A stretch of 64,000 nt of DNA from Planctomycetota bacterium. Lineage in GTDB: Bacteria > Planctomycetota > UBA1135 > UBA2386. Location of the stretch: contig JADLHO010000018.1 in NCBI GenBank assembly GCA_020848735.1, positions 1-64,000 on the forward strand, written 5' to 3'. Below the pieces are notes generated by a model. It was not told the DNA's origin and made no database searches. It saw only the letters and a program-made list of their open reading frames with translations. Within the stretch, counting starts at the first letter, position 1; each line of letters starts with the position of its first letter. This document shows positions 56,229 to 64,000 of this stretch, one piece after another. A program made the translations under genes and the position numbers.

Positions 56229-58937
56229 TCACTCGCGGCCGGGCGTGAGGCGGACTGACCTGGTCGCCGCTTGGACGACCACGACTGCGAGGATCGCGAA
56301 CCCGGCAAGCGTCGCCCCCGCGGCAAGACTCACGGAACTCGTCCTGAGGATCGTCTGCAGCCAGCCCACCTGATGGATCGCGAACTGGAGTGCGACGGAG
56401 GCGAGCACGACGGCCGTCAGCCGGGGGTTCGAGGTGAAGCTCCGCCACCACGCGCCGTCGGTCGTTCCGCGCGCGACGAACGCGCGCAGCAGTTCGGCGA
56501 AGACCAGCGTGGTGAAGGCGTGGGTGCGCGCCGTCGCGAGGTCCGCATGCCGCAAAGCGAGCAGGAATGCCGCGAGGGCGACCGTCGTCGTCGCCACCGA
56601 ACTCGCCACGACGCTGACCACGAAGGCGCGGTCGATGAGCCGCGCATCGCGCGCCCGCGGCGGACATCTCATGGCGGTGGAGTCGATCGGATCCGTCGCG
56701 AGGCCGAGCGCGGGGAGGCCGTCGGTCACCAGGTTGATCCAGAGCAGATGCACCGGCAGCAAGGGCATGGGCAGTCCCGCCACGATGCACGTGGTCATGA
56801 ACAGGATCTCGCCGCAATTGCCGGCGAGCAGATAGAGCAGGGTCTTCTGGATGTTGATCCAGATCCCCCGCCCCTCCTCGGCGGCCGCCACGATGGTCGC
56901 GAAGTCGTCGTCGGCGATCACCATGTCCGCGGCCGACTTCGTCACTTCCGTGCCGCTGCCCATCGCGATCCCGATGTCGGCGCCTTCGAGCGCGGGTGCA
57001 TCGTTCACACCGTCGCCGGTCATCGCGACCACGGCGTCTCGTCCTTGCCAGGCCCGCACGATGCGCAGCTTGTGCTCCGCCGAGGTCCGCGCATAGACGC
57101 TGACCGTTGGGCAGAGCCGCGCAAGTTGGTCATCGTCGGTCGTCGCGAGTTCCGGGCCCGTGAGCACCCGCTCACCGGCGCGCAGGATCCCGAGCTCCTC
57201 GGCGATCGCGCCGGCGGTACGCGGGTGATCACCGGTGATCATCACGACGCGGATCCCAGCGACCTGGCAGCGTGCGACCGCGTCCCGAGCTCCGGCGCGC
57301 GGCGCGTCCTGCATCCCGACCAGGCCGTCGCAGCAGAGACCCCGCTCGGTGTGGTCCGCGTCGTCGAGCGGCTCTTCCCGGTCCACGGCGCGCGACGCGG
57401 CCGCGAGCACACGCAGCCCCTTGGCCGCAAATCGTTCGGCGAGCGCAAGCAACGCCTCGCGCCCGGCGGGGTCGAGTTCGCGCAGTCCACCCGCATCGCG
57501 CACGTGGGTGCAGCGCGGCAACACCGCCTCGGGCGCGCCTTTGCAGAGCAGACGTCGGCCGCCCGCGAAGGCGCGCGCGACGCTCATCCGCTTGCGATCG
57601 GAGTCGAAGGGCCATTCGGCCACCCGCGGCGCCTCCCGGTCGAGCGTCTCGCGCGTGACGCCCAACGCGAGTCCCAATGCGAGGAGTGCGCCCTCGGTGG
57701 GATCGCCGAGCAGGCGCATGCTGCCCTCGTCCGGAACGAGCCGTGCGTCACAGCATCCGACGAGCACGGTGGCGAACTCGCGCGCGAGCGCCGCGGTGAC
57801 GAACATGGCCTCCGATCCGGACGGTCCGCGCGCCGTGATCGCCAGCGTCGGGCCATAGCCCTCGCCGACGACCACGTGCTCGACGCCGCCGACCGCGAAG
57901 GCGCGCACGCTCATCTCGCCCCGTGTGAGCGTGCCGGTCTTGTCGGTGCAGATCACCGATGCCGCGCCGAGGGTCTCGACCGCGGGGAGATGGCGCACGA
58001 TCGCGCGGCGGCGCGCCATCCGCATCACGCCCACCGCGAGCGCGATCGTCACGACCGCCGGGAGTCCCTCGGGCACCGCCGCGACCGCGAGTCCCAGCGC
58101 GACGAGCAGCATCTCGCTCGCCGGAACGCCGCGCGCGAGCCCGAGCACGAAGAGCAGCGCGACGATGGCACTCGCCGCGATCACGAGGAGCCGACCGAAT
58201 GCCGCGAGCCGTTGCTGCAGCGGCGTCGCGTGGCCGCTCGCGGCGGCCTCGAGCAACCCGGCGATCGCGCCCACCTCGGTGTCCATCCCCGTCGCGATGA
58301 CGACACCGTGACCGGTGCCCGCCACGACGTGGGTGCCGGCGAACGCGAGCGTGCGGCGCTCCGCCAGCGGTGCCTCGAGCGCCGCCGGTGGCGCGCTGCG
58401 TTTCCCGACCGACTCCGACTCACCGGTCAATGCGGCCTCGGCACACCGCAGCGAGGCCGTGCCGAGCAGACGCAGATCGGCGGGCACGACGTCGCCGGCC
58501 TCGAGTTCGACCACGTCGCCCACCACCAGCTCCTCGGCATCGACCGCGCGCACGCCGCCATCGCGGCGCACGCGCGCCCGCGGCGCCGAGAGCCGACCGA
58601 GCTCCGCGATCGCGCGCTCGGCGTGTCGCTCCTGCGAGAAGCCGATCAGCGCATTGAGGACGACGATCACCGCGATGGTGCCGGCGTCGAGCCACTCGCG
58701 GAGCACCGCGGCGACGATGCCGGCCGCCAGCAGCAGCAGCACCAACGGACTGACGAGCTGACGGGCGAGGCTCTCGAGCGCCGACGGGCGCCGCTTGGGG
58801 CGCAACGTGTTCGGCCCGTCAGCCAGGAGACGCCGCGCGTGCTCCGGCGACGTGAGTCCGATCGCGTCGCTGCCGACCCGCTGGAGCACCGCCGCTTCCG
58901 ACAGGGCGTGCCACGCCTGCCGAGCCACGCCGCTCAC
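56229..58937 (-). CDS. P2A-type calcium-transporting P-type ATPase
   Basis: A 902-residue P-type ATPase with all motifs: TGES (171-174), the phosphorylated Asp332 in CTDKTGTLT, GDGVNDAPALEGADIGIAMG in the hinge, and an N-domain with KGAPEAVLPRCTHV. Ca2+ ligands of the SERCA class are visible: PEGLP at 289-293 (Glu290), the M5 segment LLYLLAGNCGEILF with Asn and Glu, and M6 PVHLLWINLVTDGLPALGL with Asn, Thr and Asp. These indicate Ca2+ (or Mn2+) export rather than Cu. There is no CPC motif or heavy-metal domain. The start is the GTG at 58937 overlapping the ccoG stop by 4 bp. Its place after the cco genes is unusual. Confidence 0.93.
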   Translation of the reverse strand: MSGVARQAWHALSEAAVLQRVGSDAIGLTSPEHARRLLADGPNTLRPKRRPSALESLARQLVSPLVLLLLAAGIVAAVLREWLDAGTIAVIVVLNALIGFSQERHAERAIAELGRLSAPRARVRRDGGVRAVDAEELVVGDVVELEAGDVVPADLRLLGTASLRCAEAALTGESESVGKRSAPPAALEAPLAERRTLAFAGTHVVAGTGHGVVIATGMDTEVGAIAGLLEAAASGHATPLQQRLAAFGRLLVIAASAIVALLFVLGLARGVPASEMLLVALGLAVAAVPEGLPAVVTIALAVGVMRMARRRAIVRHLPAVETLGAASVICTDKTGTLTRGEMSVRAFAVGGVEHVVVGEGYGPTLAITARGPSGSEAMFVTAALAREFATVLVGCCDARLVPDEGSMRLLGDPTEGALLALGLALGVTRETLDREAPRVAEWPFDSDRKRMSVARAFAGGRRLLCKGAPEAVLPRCTHVRDAGGLRELDPAGREALLALAERFAAKGLRVLAAASRAVDREEPLDDADHTERGLCCDGLVGMQDAPRAGARDAVARCQVAGIRVVMITGDHPRTAGAIAEELGILRAGERVLTGPELATTDDDQLARLCPTVSVYARTSAEHKLRIVRAWQGRDAVVAMTGDGVNDAPALEGADIGIAMGSGTEVTKSAADMVIADDDFATIVAAAEEGRGIWINIQKTLLYLLAGNCGEILFMTTCIVAGLPMPLLPVHLLWINLVTDGLPALGLATDPIDSTAMRCPPRARDARLIDRAFVVSVVASSVATTTVALAAFLLALRHADLATARTHAFTTLVFAELLRAFVARGTTDGAWWRSFTSNPRLTAVVLASVALQFAIHQVGWLQTILRTSSVSLAAGATLAGFAILAVVVVQAATRSVRLTPGRE

Positions 58938-60412
58938 CGCGGTCCGGCGAGCACGATCTCCGCGACGCGCGACAGGCTCCCGTCCTCGGTCCGCACGACG
59001 AGCTCGGCCTTCGTGCCCGGCTTCCAGAGGCTGCGATCGACCTCGATCCACAACGGGATGCGCACATCGCCCAGCGACGCCAGCTCGACGCGAGGCTGGG
59101 GAACCGTGAAGCGGAGCCCGGGCTGGGCCTTCGGCTCCAGCAGGAAGACGTGCGCCTCCGGCTGCTTGTTCACGAGGTGCAACTGGAGTCCGTTCTTCAC
59201 GATGCTGTCGGTGACCTCGTAGGGCGTGCCGAGCTGCCGGAGCAGGTTCGCCTCGAAGGGCGCGCGCCGGAACACGGCCACCGAGAACACGGACATGCCG
59301 ACCAGCACGAGGAAGGCATAGAAGTACAGCCGCGGCCGAAGGATGCGCCGCACGCCGTTCTCGATGCCGTTCTGCGAGTCGTAGCGCACGAGGCCCGTCG
59401 GTCGGCCGAGCTTCGTCATCACGTCGTCGCACGCGTCGATGCAGTTCGCGCAGCCGACGCACTCGAGCTGGGTGCCGTTGCGGATGTCGATGCCCGTCGG
59501 ACACACGGCCACGCAGCGCAGGCAGTCGATGCAATCGCCGTGGCCGCTGTCGGTGTACCGCCCCCGCGGCTCGCCACGCTTGCTGTCGTAGGCGACGTTG
59601 ATCGTGTCGCGGTCGTACAGCACGCCCTGCAATCGCCCATACGGGCAGATGACGATGCAGAGCTGCTCCCGGAACCAGGTGAAGTTCGCGAAGATGATCA
59701 CCGTCGCGATCACCACGAACGTGAACGCCGTCGGGTGCTTCGTCGGCGACCCGACGATCGCCGCGAGCACCTCGTGCGCACCCAGGAAGTAGCTCAGGAA
59801 GTTGTGCGAGAGGAAGAGCGAGACGGCCAGGAACAGCACGAGCTTGAGACCCCGCTTGCGCAGCTTCTCCGCGTTCCACGGCAGTTCCTTGAGGCGCTTG
59901 CGCTGTTGCGAGGTCCCCTCCACCCAGCGCTCGATCCGGCGATAGACGCCCTCGAGGAAGACCGTGTGCGGGCACGAATACCCGCACCAGATCCTGCCGA
60001 AGACCGAGCTCACCACGAAGAGCGTGATCCCGATGCCGGTGAGTAGGAAGAACGCGAGGTAGAAGTCCTGCGCGTTGAGCGTGGCGCCGAAGAGGTAGAA
60101 GCTGCGGTGCTCGATGTCGATGAGGATGGTCGGGTGTCCTCCCACCTTGACCCAGGGCAGGACAACCCAGATCGCGATCAGGATCGCCCAGACGATCTTC
60201 TTCCGCGTCTGGAAGCGACCGTGCACGTCCGCGGTGTGGATCGTGTTGCGGCTGCCGTCGGCGTTCAGACAGTAGAGACTGTCCAGGTCGGGTCGACGCC
60301 CCACGGCGGTTGCCGAGCCGCTGCGCTTCTCGGCCGGCCTCGGGGTGCCTCCGCCTTGGGCGACCGCCTTCGCGAAAGGGATGGGGGAAGGAGTCGTCGA
60401 TTCGGGGGTCAC
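58934..60412 (-). CDS. ccoG: Cytochrome cbb3 oxidase accessory protein CcoG (FixG/RdxA)
   Basis: CcoG is a membrane-bound iron-sulphur protein that reduces Cu(II) for assembly of the cbb3 oxidase Cu_B centre. The 492-residue protein has about five membrane helices, the WCGYSCPHTVF and CIVICPYGRLQ motifs, and two 4Fe-4S ferredoxin motifs (CIDCLRCVAVCP and CVGCANCIDACD). The C-terminal third is an IG-like periplasmic domain. The frame opens at GTG 60463, but GTG 60412 with AAGAG about nine bases upstream is preferred, since it avoids overlap with ccoP. It is followed by the P2A ATPase with a 4-bp overlap. Confidence 0.93.
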   Translation of the reverse strand: MTPESTTPSPIPFAKAVAQGGGTPRPAEKRSGSATAVGRRPDLDSLYCLNADGSRNTIHTADVHGRFQTRKKIVWAILIAIWVVLPWVKVGGHPTILIDIEHRSFYLFGATLNAQDFYLAFFLLTGIGITLFVVSSVFGRIWCGYSCPHTVFLEGVYRRIERWVEGTSQQRKRLKELPWNAEKLRKRGLKLVLFLAVSLFLSHNFLSYFLGAHEVLAAIVGSPTKHPTAFTFVVIATVIIFANFTWFREQLCIVICPYGRLQGVLYDRDTINVAYDSKRGEPRGRYTDSGHGDCIDCLRCVAVCPTGIDIRNGTQLECVGCANCIDACDDVMTKLGRPTGLVRYDSQNGIENGVRRILRPRLYFYAFLVLVGMSVFSVAVFRRAPFEANLLRQLGTPYEVTDSIVKNGLQLHLVNKQPEAHVFLLEPKAQPGLRFTVPQPRVELASLGDVRIPLWIEVDRSLWKPGTKAELVVRTEDGSLSRVAEIVLAGPR

Positions 60413-60440
60413 GGCTCGGCTCTTGGTAATCCCGACGGGC

Positions 60441-61028
60441 TCATTGGCCGTCGTAAACCGCACCCTCGGGCGCCTTGCCTCCAGGCACGTTGCTGTTGCG
60501 CAGCGTCAAGACGTAGGCAGTGACGCTCCGGATCCGGTCTTTCCCGAGCGTGGGACCCCAGGTCACCATGCCCTTCTCGGGCACGCCCTTGTAGATCGTG
60601 CTGAAGATCCCCATCGGGGCTCCGCCGTGAATCCACGCGGAGTCCGTGAGGTTCGGGCCGGGGAGCGGTGCCCCGCCAATCGTGCCGCCACCGTTCGCCG
60701 CGTGGCAGGCGACGCAATTGGCGGTGAAGACCTCTTTGCCAGCCGCAACCACGCTCGCGTCCTTGCTCGCGCCGCGGAGCTCGTCGTCGGTGAACATCGT
60801 CTCGACCGCCGATGCCTGCTGGGCATCCCACTCGACCTGGAAGGTCCGCTGGGAGGAATCGCCGAACGCGAAGCCGTGGTAATACAGCCAGTAGAAGAAG
60901 GCGAAGATGCAGGCCCCGTAGAAGGACCAGAGCCACCAGTTGGGGAGCTTGTTGTCGAACTCGCGGATGCCGTCGAACTCGTGCTCGCGCACTTCGACGA
61001 TACCGCCCATCTTGTCGTGCCGATCCAT
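60441..61028 (-). CDS. ccoP: Cytochrome cbb3 oxidase subunit CcoP, single heme c
   Basis: CcoP passes electrons from cytochrome c to the CcoO subunit. The 195-residue product begins VREHEFDGIREFDNKLPNWWLW as in family members, has one membrane helix (about residues 33-53), and one heme-binding CVACH motif with GPNLTD and a later Met ligand region (YKGVPEKGMVTWGP). Canonical CcoP has two heme c sites and about 300 residues; here only one is present, the C-terminal heme domain being absent. Similar short versions occur in some bacteria. It lies between ccoQ and ccoG. Confidence 0.93.
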   Translation of the reverse strand: MDRHDKMGGIVEVREHEFDGIREFDNKLPNWWLWSFYGACIFAFFYWLYYHGFAFGDSSQRTFQVEWDAQQASAVETMFTDDELRGASKDASVVAAGKEVFTANCVACHAANGGGTIGGAPLPGPNLTDSAWIHGGAPMGIFSTIYKGVPEKGMVTWGPTLGKDRIRSVTAYVLTLRNSNVPGGKAPEGAVYDGQ

Positions 61029-61091
61029 CGTGAGTGATCCTGGTATGCGGTGCGGGTGAGCCGGAGCCGCGCTCCGGCTCCGTCGTGGGGC

Positions 61092-61250
61092 TCAGTCATC
61101 CAGCGGGAGTCTCGACATCGCGTCGAAACGTGCGTGCCGACGCCGACTCATGGTCCAGCAGACGACCGCTACGAAGCTGACGATGAAGCCGAACATGGCG
61201 ACCATCGGAAGATCGAGCAAGCTCGCGCCCCGAAAGAACTCCCTGAACAT
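61092..61250 (-). CDS. ccoQ: CcoQ-like small subunit of cbb3 oxidase
   Basis: A 52-residue protein, MFREFFRGASLLDLP at its start, with one hydrophobic helix (about residues 15-35, PMVAMFGFIVSFVAVVCWTM) and a basic then acidic tail. CcoQ subunits are short single-helix proteins that stabilise cbb3 oxidase. Identity rests on size, the single helix and position: two bases after ccoNO and 63 bp before ccoP. The sequence itself is not distinctive. ATG 61250 is the only start in the gap. Confidence 0.7.
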   Translation of the reverse strand: MFREFFRGASLLDLPMVAMFGFIVSFVAVVCWTMSRRRHARFDAMSRLPLDD

Positions 61251-61252
61251 GG

Positions 61253-63604
61253 TCACTTGCCTCCTGCGACCTTGGGGTCGATCTGGTTGTCACCGAGTCG
61301 CTGCAGGTAAGCGATCAGGGCGACCATCTCGCTGTCGCCCTCGACCTTGACCGTGCCGCTGCTCAGCGCACTCAGGTTGTCGACCACCTTCTGCGCTTCG
61401 GCTCGGTAGGAGCTCTCCGCGGCGTCGAGTTCTGCGCTCGTGTACGGCACTCCGAGTCCTCTGAGCAAGGTCATCTTCGCACGCGTGCTCGCGACATCGA
61501 CCTTGTCGACGGCCAACCACGGGTATCGCGGCATGATCGACCCGGCCGCCATGGAGGTCGGGTCCATCATGTGGTTGTAGTGCCAGAGGTCGTTGTACTT
61601 GTCGCCGCCGTTGTAGTTGCCGATGCGGGCGAGGTCGGGACCCGTGCGCTTGCTGCCCCACTGGAAGGGGTGATCCCATTCCGACTCGGCGATGTGGCTC
61701 GGCGGACCATAACGACGTGCCTCGTCGACGAAGGGACGGATCATCTGCGAGTGGCAGACGTAGCAGCCTTCCCTCACGTAGATGTCGCGACCCTGGAGCT
61801 GCAGCGCCGAGTATGGCCTGACCGCAAGCTCACCGGACGCCGTGCGCGGAACCTCACGGTTGATGACGATGCCCGGCACGAGTTCAGCGGCACCACCGAC
61901 GAGGATGGCGAGAACGACCAGCACGGTGAAGGCGAACGGGCGCTGCTCGATCACATCGTGCCATTGGAACTTCGAGCGCGTCGCGGCAACCAAGTTGAAT
62001 CCCACCACTCCGGTCATGACGAGCACACCGGCCATGCCGATCACGGTCATCGCCGGCCTTTCGGGGTCCGCCATCAGGTAGAGAACCCCCATCCCGATCG
62101 CCGTGAGGATGGTGGGGACGCCGAAGATCAGGCGCGCCGACGACGGGCCAGCCACGGCGGTGCGCGCAAGCACCGGCACCTCGACTTCGGTCTCCACGGC
62201 TCGGCCGCTCTTGGCCGTCTTGAGCAAGTTCCAGATCATCATGATCCAACCCGAGATGTAGAGCGCGCCGCCGAGGGCCCGTCCCCAGTACATCGGCTGG
62301 ACCTTGTTCACGATCTCGACCCAGTTGGCGTACTGCAGCGCGCCATCGGGAGTCTGGGCTTGCGCCATCAGGCCTTGGGTGACGCCGCCAACCCAGAGGG
62401 AAGCCACATAGAAAAGAATGCCTGCGGTGCCGATCCAGAAGTGGAGGTCGGCCATCCTCGTCGAATGGAGCTTCGTTCCGAAGAGCTTGGGAACCAGCCA
62501 ATAGAACATGCCGGCAGCCATGAAGCCGTTCCAGCCAAGGCCGCCGCCGTGAACATGGGCGATGATCCACTCGGTGTAGTGACCCAAGGCGCTGACGCTC
62601 TTGATCGAGAGCAGCGGCCCTTCGAAGGTCGACATGCCGTAGAAGGTCACCGCCGCGACGAAGAACTTGAGCACCGGATCGGTGCGCACCTTGTGCCAGG
62701 CGCCACGCAGGGTGAGCAGGCCATTGAGCATGCCGCCCCAGGACGGCGCCCAGAGCATCAGGCTGAACACCATGCCGAGCGATTGCGCCCAGTCCGGCAA
62801 TGCCGTGTAGAGCAGGTGGTGCGGACCCGCCCAGATGTACAGGAAGACCAGCGCCCAGAAGTGCACGATCGAGAGCCGGTAGCTGAACACCGGTCGCTCG
62901 GCCGCCTTCGGGAGGAAGTAGTACATGATCCCGAGGATCGGCGTGGTGAGGAAGAACGCGACCGCATTGTGGCCGTACCACCACTGCGTCAACGCGTCCT
63001 GCGCACCGGAGAAGATGCCGTAGCTTTTCGTCGCCCCGACCGGCATCGCCAGGTTGTTGACGATGTAGAGGACCGGGATCGTCACGACCGTCGCGATGTA
63101 GAACCAGATCGCGACGTAGAGGTTCTTCTCGTTGCGGACGGCGAGCGTCCAGAAGAAGTTCACCGCGAAGGCCACCCAGATCAGCGCGACCAGGATGTCG
63201 AGGAACCACTCGAGCTCGGCGTATTCCTTGGACTGCGTGATGCCGAAGGGCAGCGTCAGTGCAGCGCCGAGGATGATGATCTGCCAGCCCCACAGGTGGA
63301 TGCGCGACAGCAGATCGGACGCCATGCGCGCCTTGAGCAGGCGTTGGGTCGAGTAGTAGATGCCGGCGAACATCATGTTGCCGACGAGGGCGAAGATGAC
63401 CGCGTTCGTGTGCAACGGCCGGATGCGGCCGAAGGTCAGGAACGGCAGGTCGAAGTTCAACGCGGGGATGCTGAGCTGCATTGCAGCGAGCAGACCCACG
63501 AGGAGCCCGATGAGGCCCCACGCGACGGACGCGAAGGTGAAGCCCCTGACGACAGCGTCGTCGTAGCGGATGCGGCACGTGCTGGCCGCGACTGGTCCGG
63601 TCAT
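61253..63604 (-). CDS. ccoNO: Cytochrome cbb3 oxidase fused catalytic and heme subunits CcoN-CcoO
   Basis: A 783-residue fusion. The N-terminal 500 residues are CcoN, the heme-copper catalytic subunit with about 12 helices: LHTNAVIFALVGN with a heme histidine, YGHNAVAFFLTTPILGIMYYF, and AHVHGGGLGWNGFMA with further heme/Cu_B histidines. After a linker and membrane segment the CcoO part (from about 555) has a single heme c motif CYVCHSQ and the conserved IRPFVDEARRYG. Proton-coupled O2 reduction in the inner membrane; high O2 affinity in this class. ATG 63604 overlaps the ccoS stop by 4 bp. Confidence 0.95.
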   Translation of the reverse strand: MTGPVAASTCRIRYDDAVVRGFTFASVAWGLIGLLVGLLAAMQLSIPALNFDLPFLTFGRIRPLHTNAVIFALVGNMMFAGIYYSTQRLLKARMASDLLSRIHLWGWQIIILGAALTLPFGITQSKEYAELEWFLDILVALIWVAFAVNFFWTLAVRNEKNLYVAIWFYIATVVTIPVLYIVNNLAMPVGATKSYGIFSGAQDALTQWWYGHNAVAFFLTTPILGIMYYFLPKAAERPVFSYRLSIVHFWALVFLYIWAGPHHLLYTALPDWAQSLGMVFSLMLWAPSWGGMLNGLLTLRGAWHKVRTDPVLKFFVAAVTFYGMSTFEGPLLSIKSVSALGHYTEWIIAHVHGGGLGWNGFMAAGMFYWLVPKLFGTKLHSTRMADLHFWIGTAGILFYVASLWVGGVTQGLMAQAQTPDGALQYANWVEIVNKVQPMYWGRALGGALYISGWIMMIWNLLKTAKSGRAVETEVEVPVLARTAVAGPSSARLIFGVPTILTAIGMGVLYLMADPERPAMTVIGMAGVLVMTGVVGFNLVAATRSKFQWHDVIEQRPFAFTVLVVLAILVGGAAELVPGIVINREVPRTASGELAVRPYSALQLQGRDIYVREGCYVCHSQMIRPFVDEARRYGPPSHIAESEWDHPFQWGSKRTGPDLARIGNYNGGDKYNDLWHYNHMMDPTSMAAGSIMPRYPWLAVDKVDVASTRAKMTLLRGLGVPYTSAELDAAESSYRAEAQKVVDNLSALSSGTVKVEGDSEMVALIAYLQRLGDNQIDPKVAGGK

Positions 63605-63789
63605 TCGATCACCTGATCGGGAACGTTCTTCTGGACGGGGGACGGCGCTTGGACGTCCTCCTCGAGTGGCAACAGGGAGAGACGGTCGGCGTGGTCGACG
63701 TCGCGATTGCGCGCCGACCACACGAACAAGAGGACGCTCAACGTGGCCAACGCGAGGCTGAACAGGACGAGCAGCGGGACGACGTTCAT
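63601..63789 (-). CDS. ccoS: cbb3 oxidase assembly protein CcoS
   Basis: CcoS is needed to insert heme b and Cu into cbb3 oxidases. The 62-residue protein has one membrane helix (about residues 4-25, VPLLVLFSLALATLSVLLFVW) and the cytoplasmic SARNRDVDHADRLSLLPLEED segment typical of CcoS, followed by a Pro/Gln tail. ATG 63789 overlaps the stop of the upstream ATPase gene by 4 bp, and its stop overlaps the ccoNO start. Placing it before ccoNO is a common planctomycete and bacteroidetes order. Confidence 0.9.
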   Translation of the reverse strand: MNVVPLLVLFSLALATLSVLLFVWSARNRDVDHADRLSLLPLEEDVQAPSPVQKNVPDQVIE

Positions 63790-64000
63790 GGACGCCCCCA
63801 GGCCTTGGCGACGCCGACGGTGTGCGCGATGAGCGCGATGGAGCTCGCCGGCATGAGCACCGCGCAGAGCAGCGGGGTCATCAATCCCGCGACCGCGAGC
63901 GAGACCGCAAGGACGTTGTAGGTCGTCGCGATCACGAGATTGCGGCGCACGAGCCCGTGGAATCCCCGGGCCGTGGCGAGCACGCGCGCGACCGCGCCGA
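63786..64000 (-). CDS. ccoI: Copper-exporting P-type ATPase CcoI, C-terminal end (runs off the window)
   Basis: The last 70 residues of a P1B ATPase that feeds copper to cbb3 oxidase. The frame is open at base 64000 and ends with a stop at 63786. It contains the end of the helical region LVRRNLVIATTYNVLAVSLAVAGLMTPLLCAVLMPASSI, which is the M7-M8 pair of CopA/CcoI pumps, followed by the normal short tail. Identification depends on this C-terminus plus its place before ccoS; the phosphorylation motif and the CPC metal site lie outside the window. Confidence 0.8.
   Translation of the reverse strand, partial: GAVARVLATARGFHGLVRRNLVIATTYNVLAVSLAVAGLMTPLLCAVLMPASSIALIAHTVGVAKAWGRP

Noticed and set aside
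56271-59222. Plus-strand open frame of 983 codons opposite the P-type ATPase
   Set aside because: It is antisense to a gene with all P-type ATPase motifs; the product is His/Arg/Asp-rich with no domain.

Overview
The window is GC-rich bacterial chromosome with one uniform base composition and dense genes, many overlapping by 4 bp (ATGA or GTGA). No phage, integrase, insertion sequence or CRISPR array was seen. The best taxonomic guess is a Planctomycetota lineage. The reasons are three large carboxypeptidase-regulatory-like (CPR) repeat proteins, one of them fused to an ECF sigma factor; a fused CcoN-CcoO oxidase subunit; a bacterial V-type ATPase operon with a DUF2764 subunit; and several secreted proteins typical of that phylum. 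This is an inference, not a proof.

Layout. 1-3.1 kb: the start of a nucleotidyltransferase-like gene, polyphosphate kinase ppk1 with a 14-bp tandem repeat lying on its stop codon, and tRNA-Asp(GTC). 3.2-16.6 kb: an uncharacterised gene, an HD-GYP protein, a tricorn-type protease, a secreted protein coupled to a deoxyhypusine-synthase-like enzyme, a large CPR protein, a TerB-DnaJ protein and OsmC. 16.6-31.4 kb: MATE exporter, rRNA methyltransferase, EamA transporter, secreted proteins, a stand-alone NuoF-like flavoprotein, a lipoprotein hydrolase, a second CPR protein, an HpnC-like synthase and a sialidase-like protein.

31.5-38.1 kb: a Tes-like radical SAM enzyme coupled to an Lgt-like membrane protein, running into a benzoyl-CoA epoxidation (box) locus. 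That locus is boxC-boxB-[2Fe-2S] ferredoxin on the minus strand, with the regulator boxR divergent from it. 38.2-43.0 kb: two coupled proteins sharing an N-terminal domain (the second is HD-GYP), a dihydroorotate-dehydrogenase-like enzyme and a nitroreductase. 43.1-50.4 kb: a complete-looking bacterial V-ATPase operon E-DUF2764-A-B-D-I-K. 50.7-56.2 kb: a Na+/solute symporter with a tiny membrane partner, the sigma factor-CPR fusion, and an App1-type phosphatase. 56.2-64.0 kb: a cbb3 oxidase operon ccoI(partial)-ccoS-ccoNO-ccoQ-ccoP-ccoG followed by a Ca2+-type P-ATPase.

Physiology suggested: an aerobic or microaerobic chemoheterotroph that respires with a high-affinity cbb3 oxidase, can open the ring of benzoyl-CoA by epoxidation, and couples a V-ATPase to H+ or, from the K-subunit ligands, possibly Na+. 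The most unusual items are the membrane-anchored sigma factor fused to CPR domains (with an in-frame TAG 20 codons before a second stop), the Tes-like/Lgt-like pair, and a ferredoxin where boxA would be expected.
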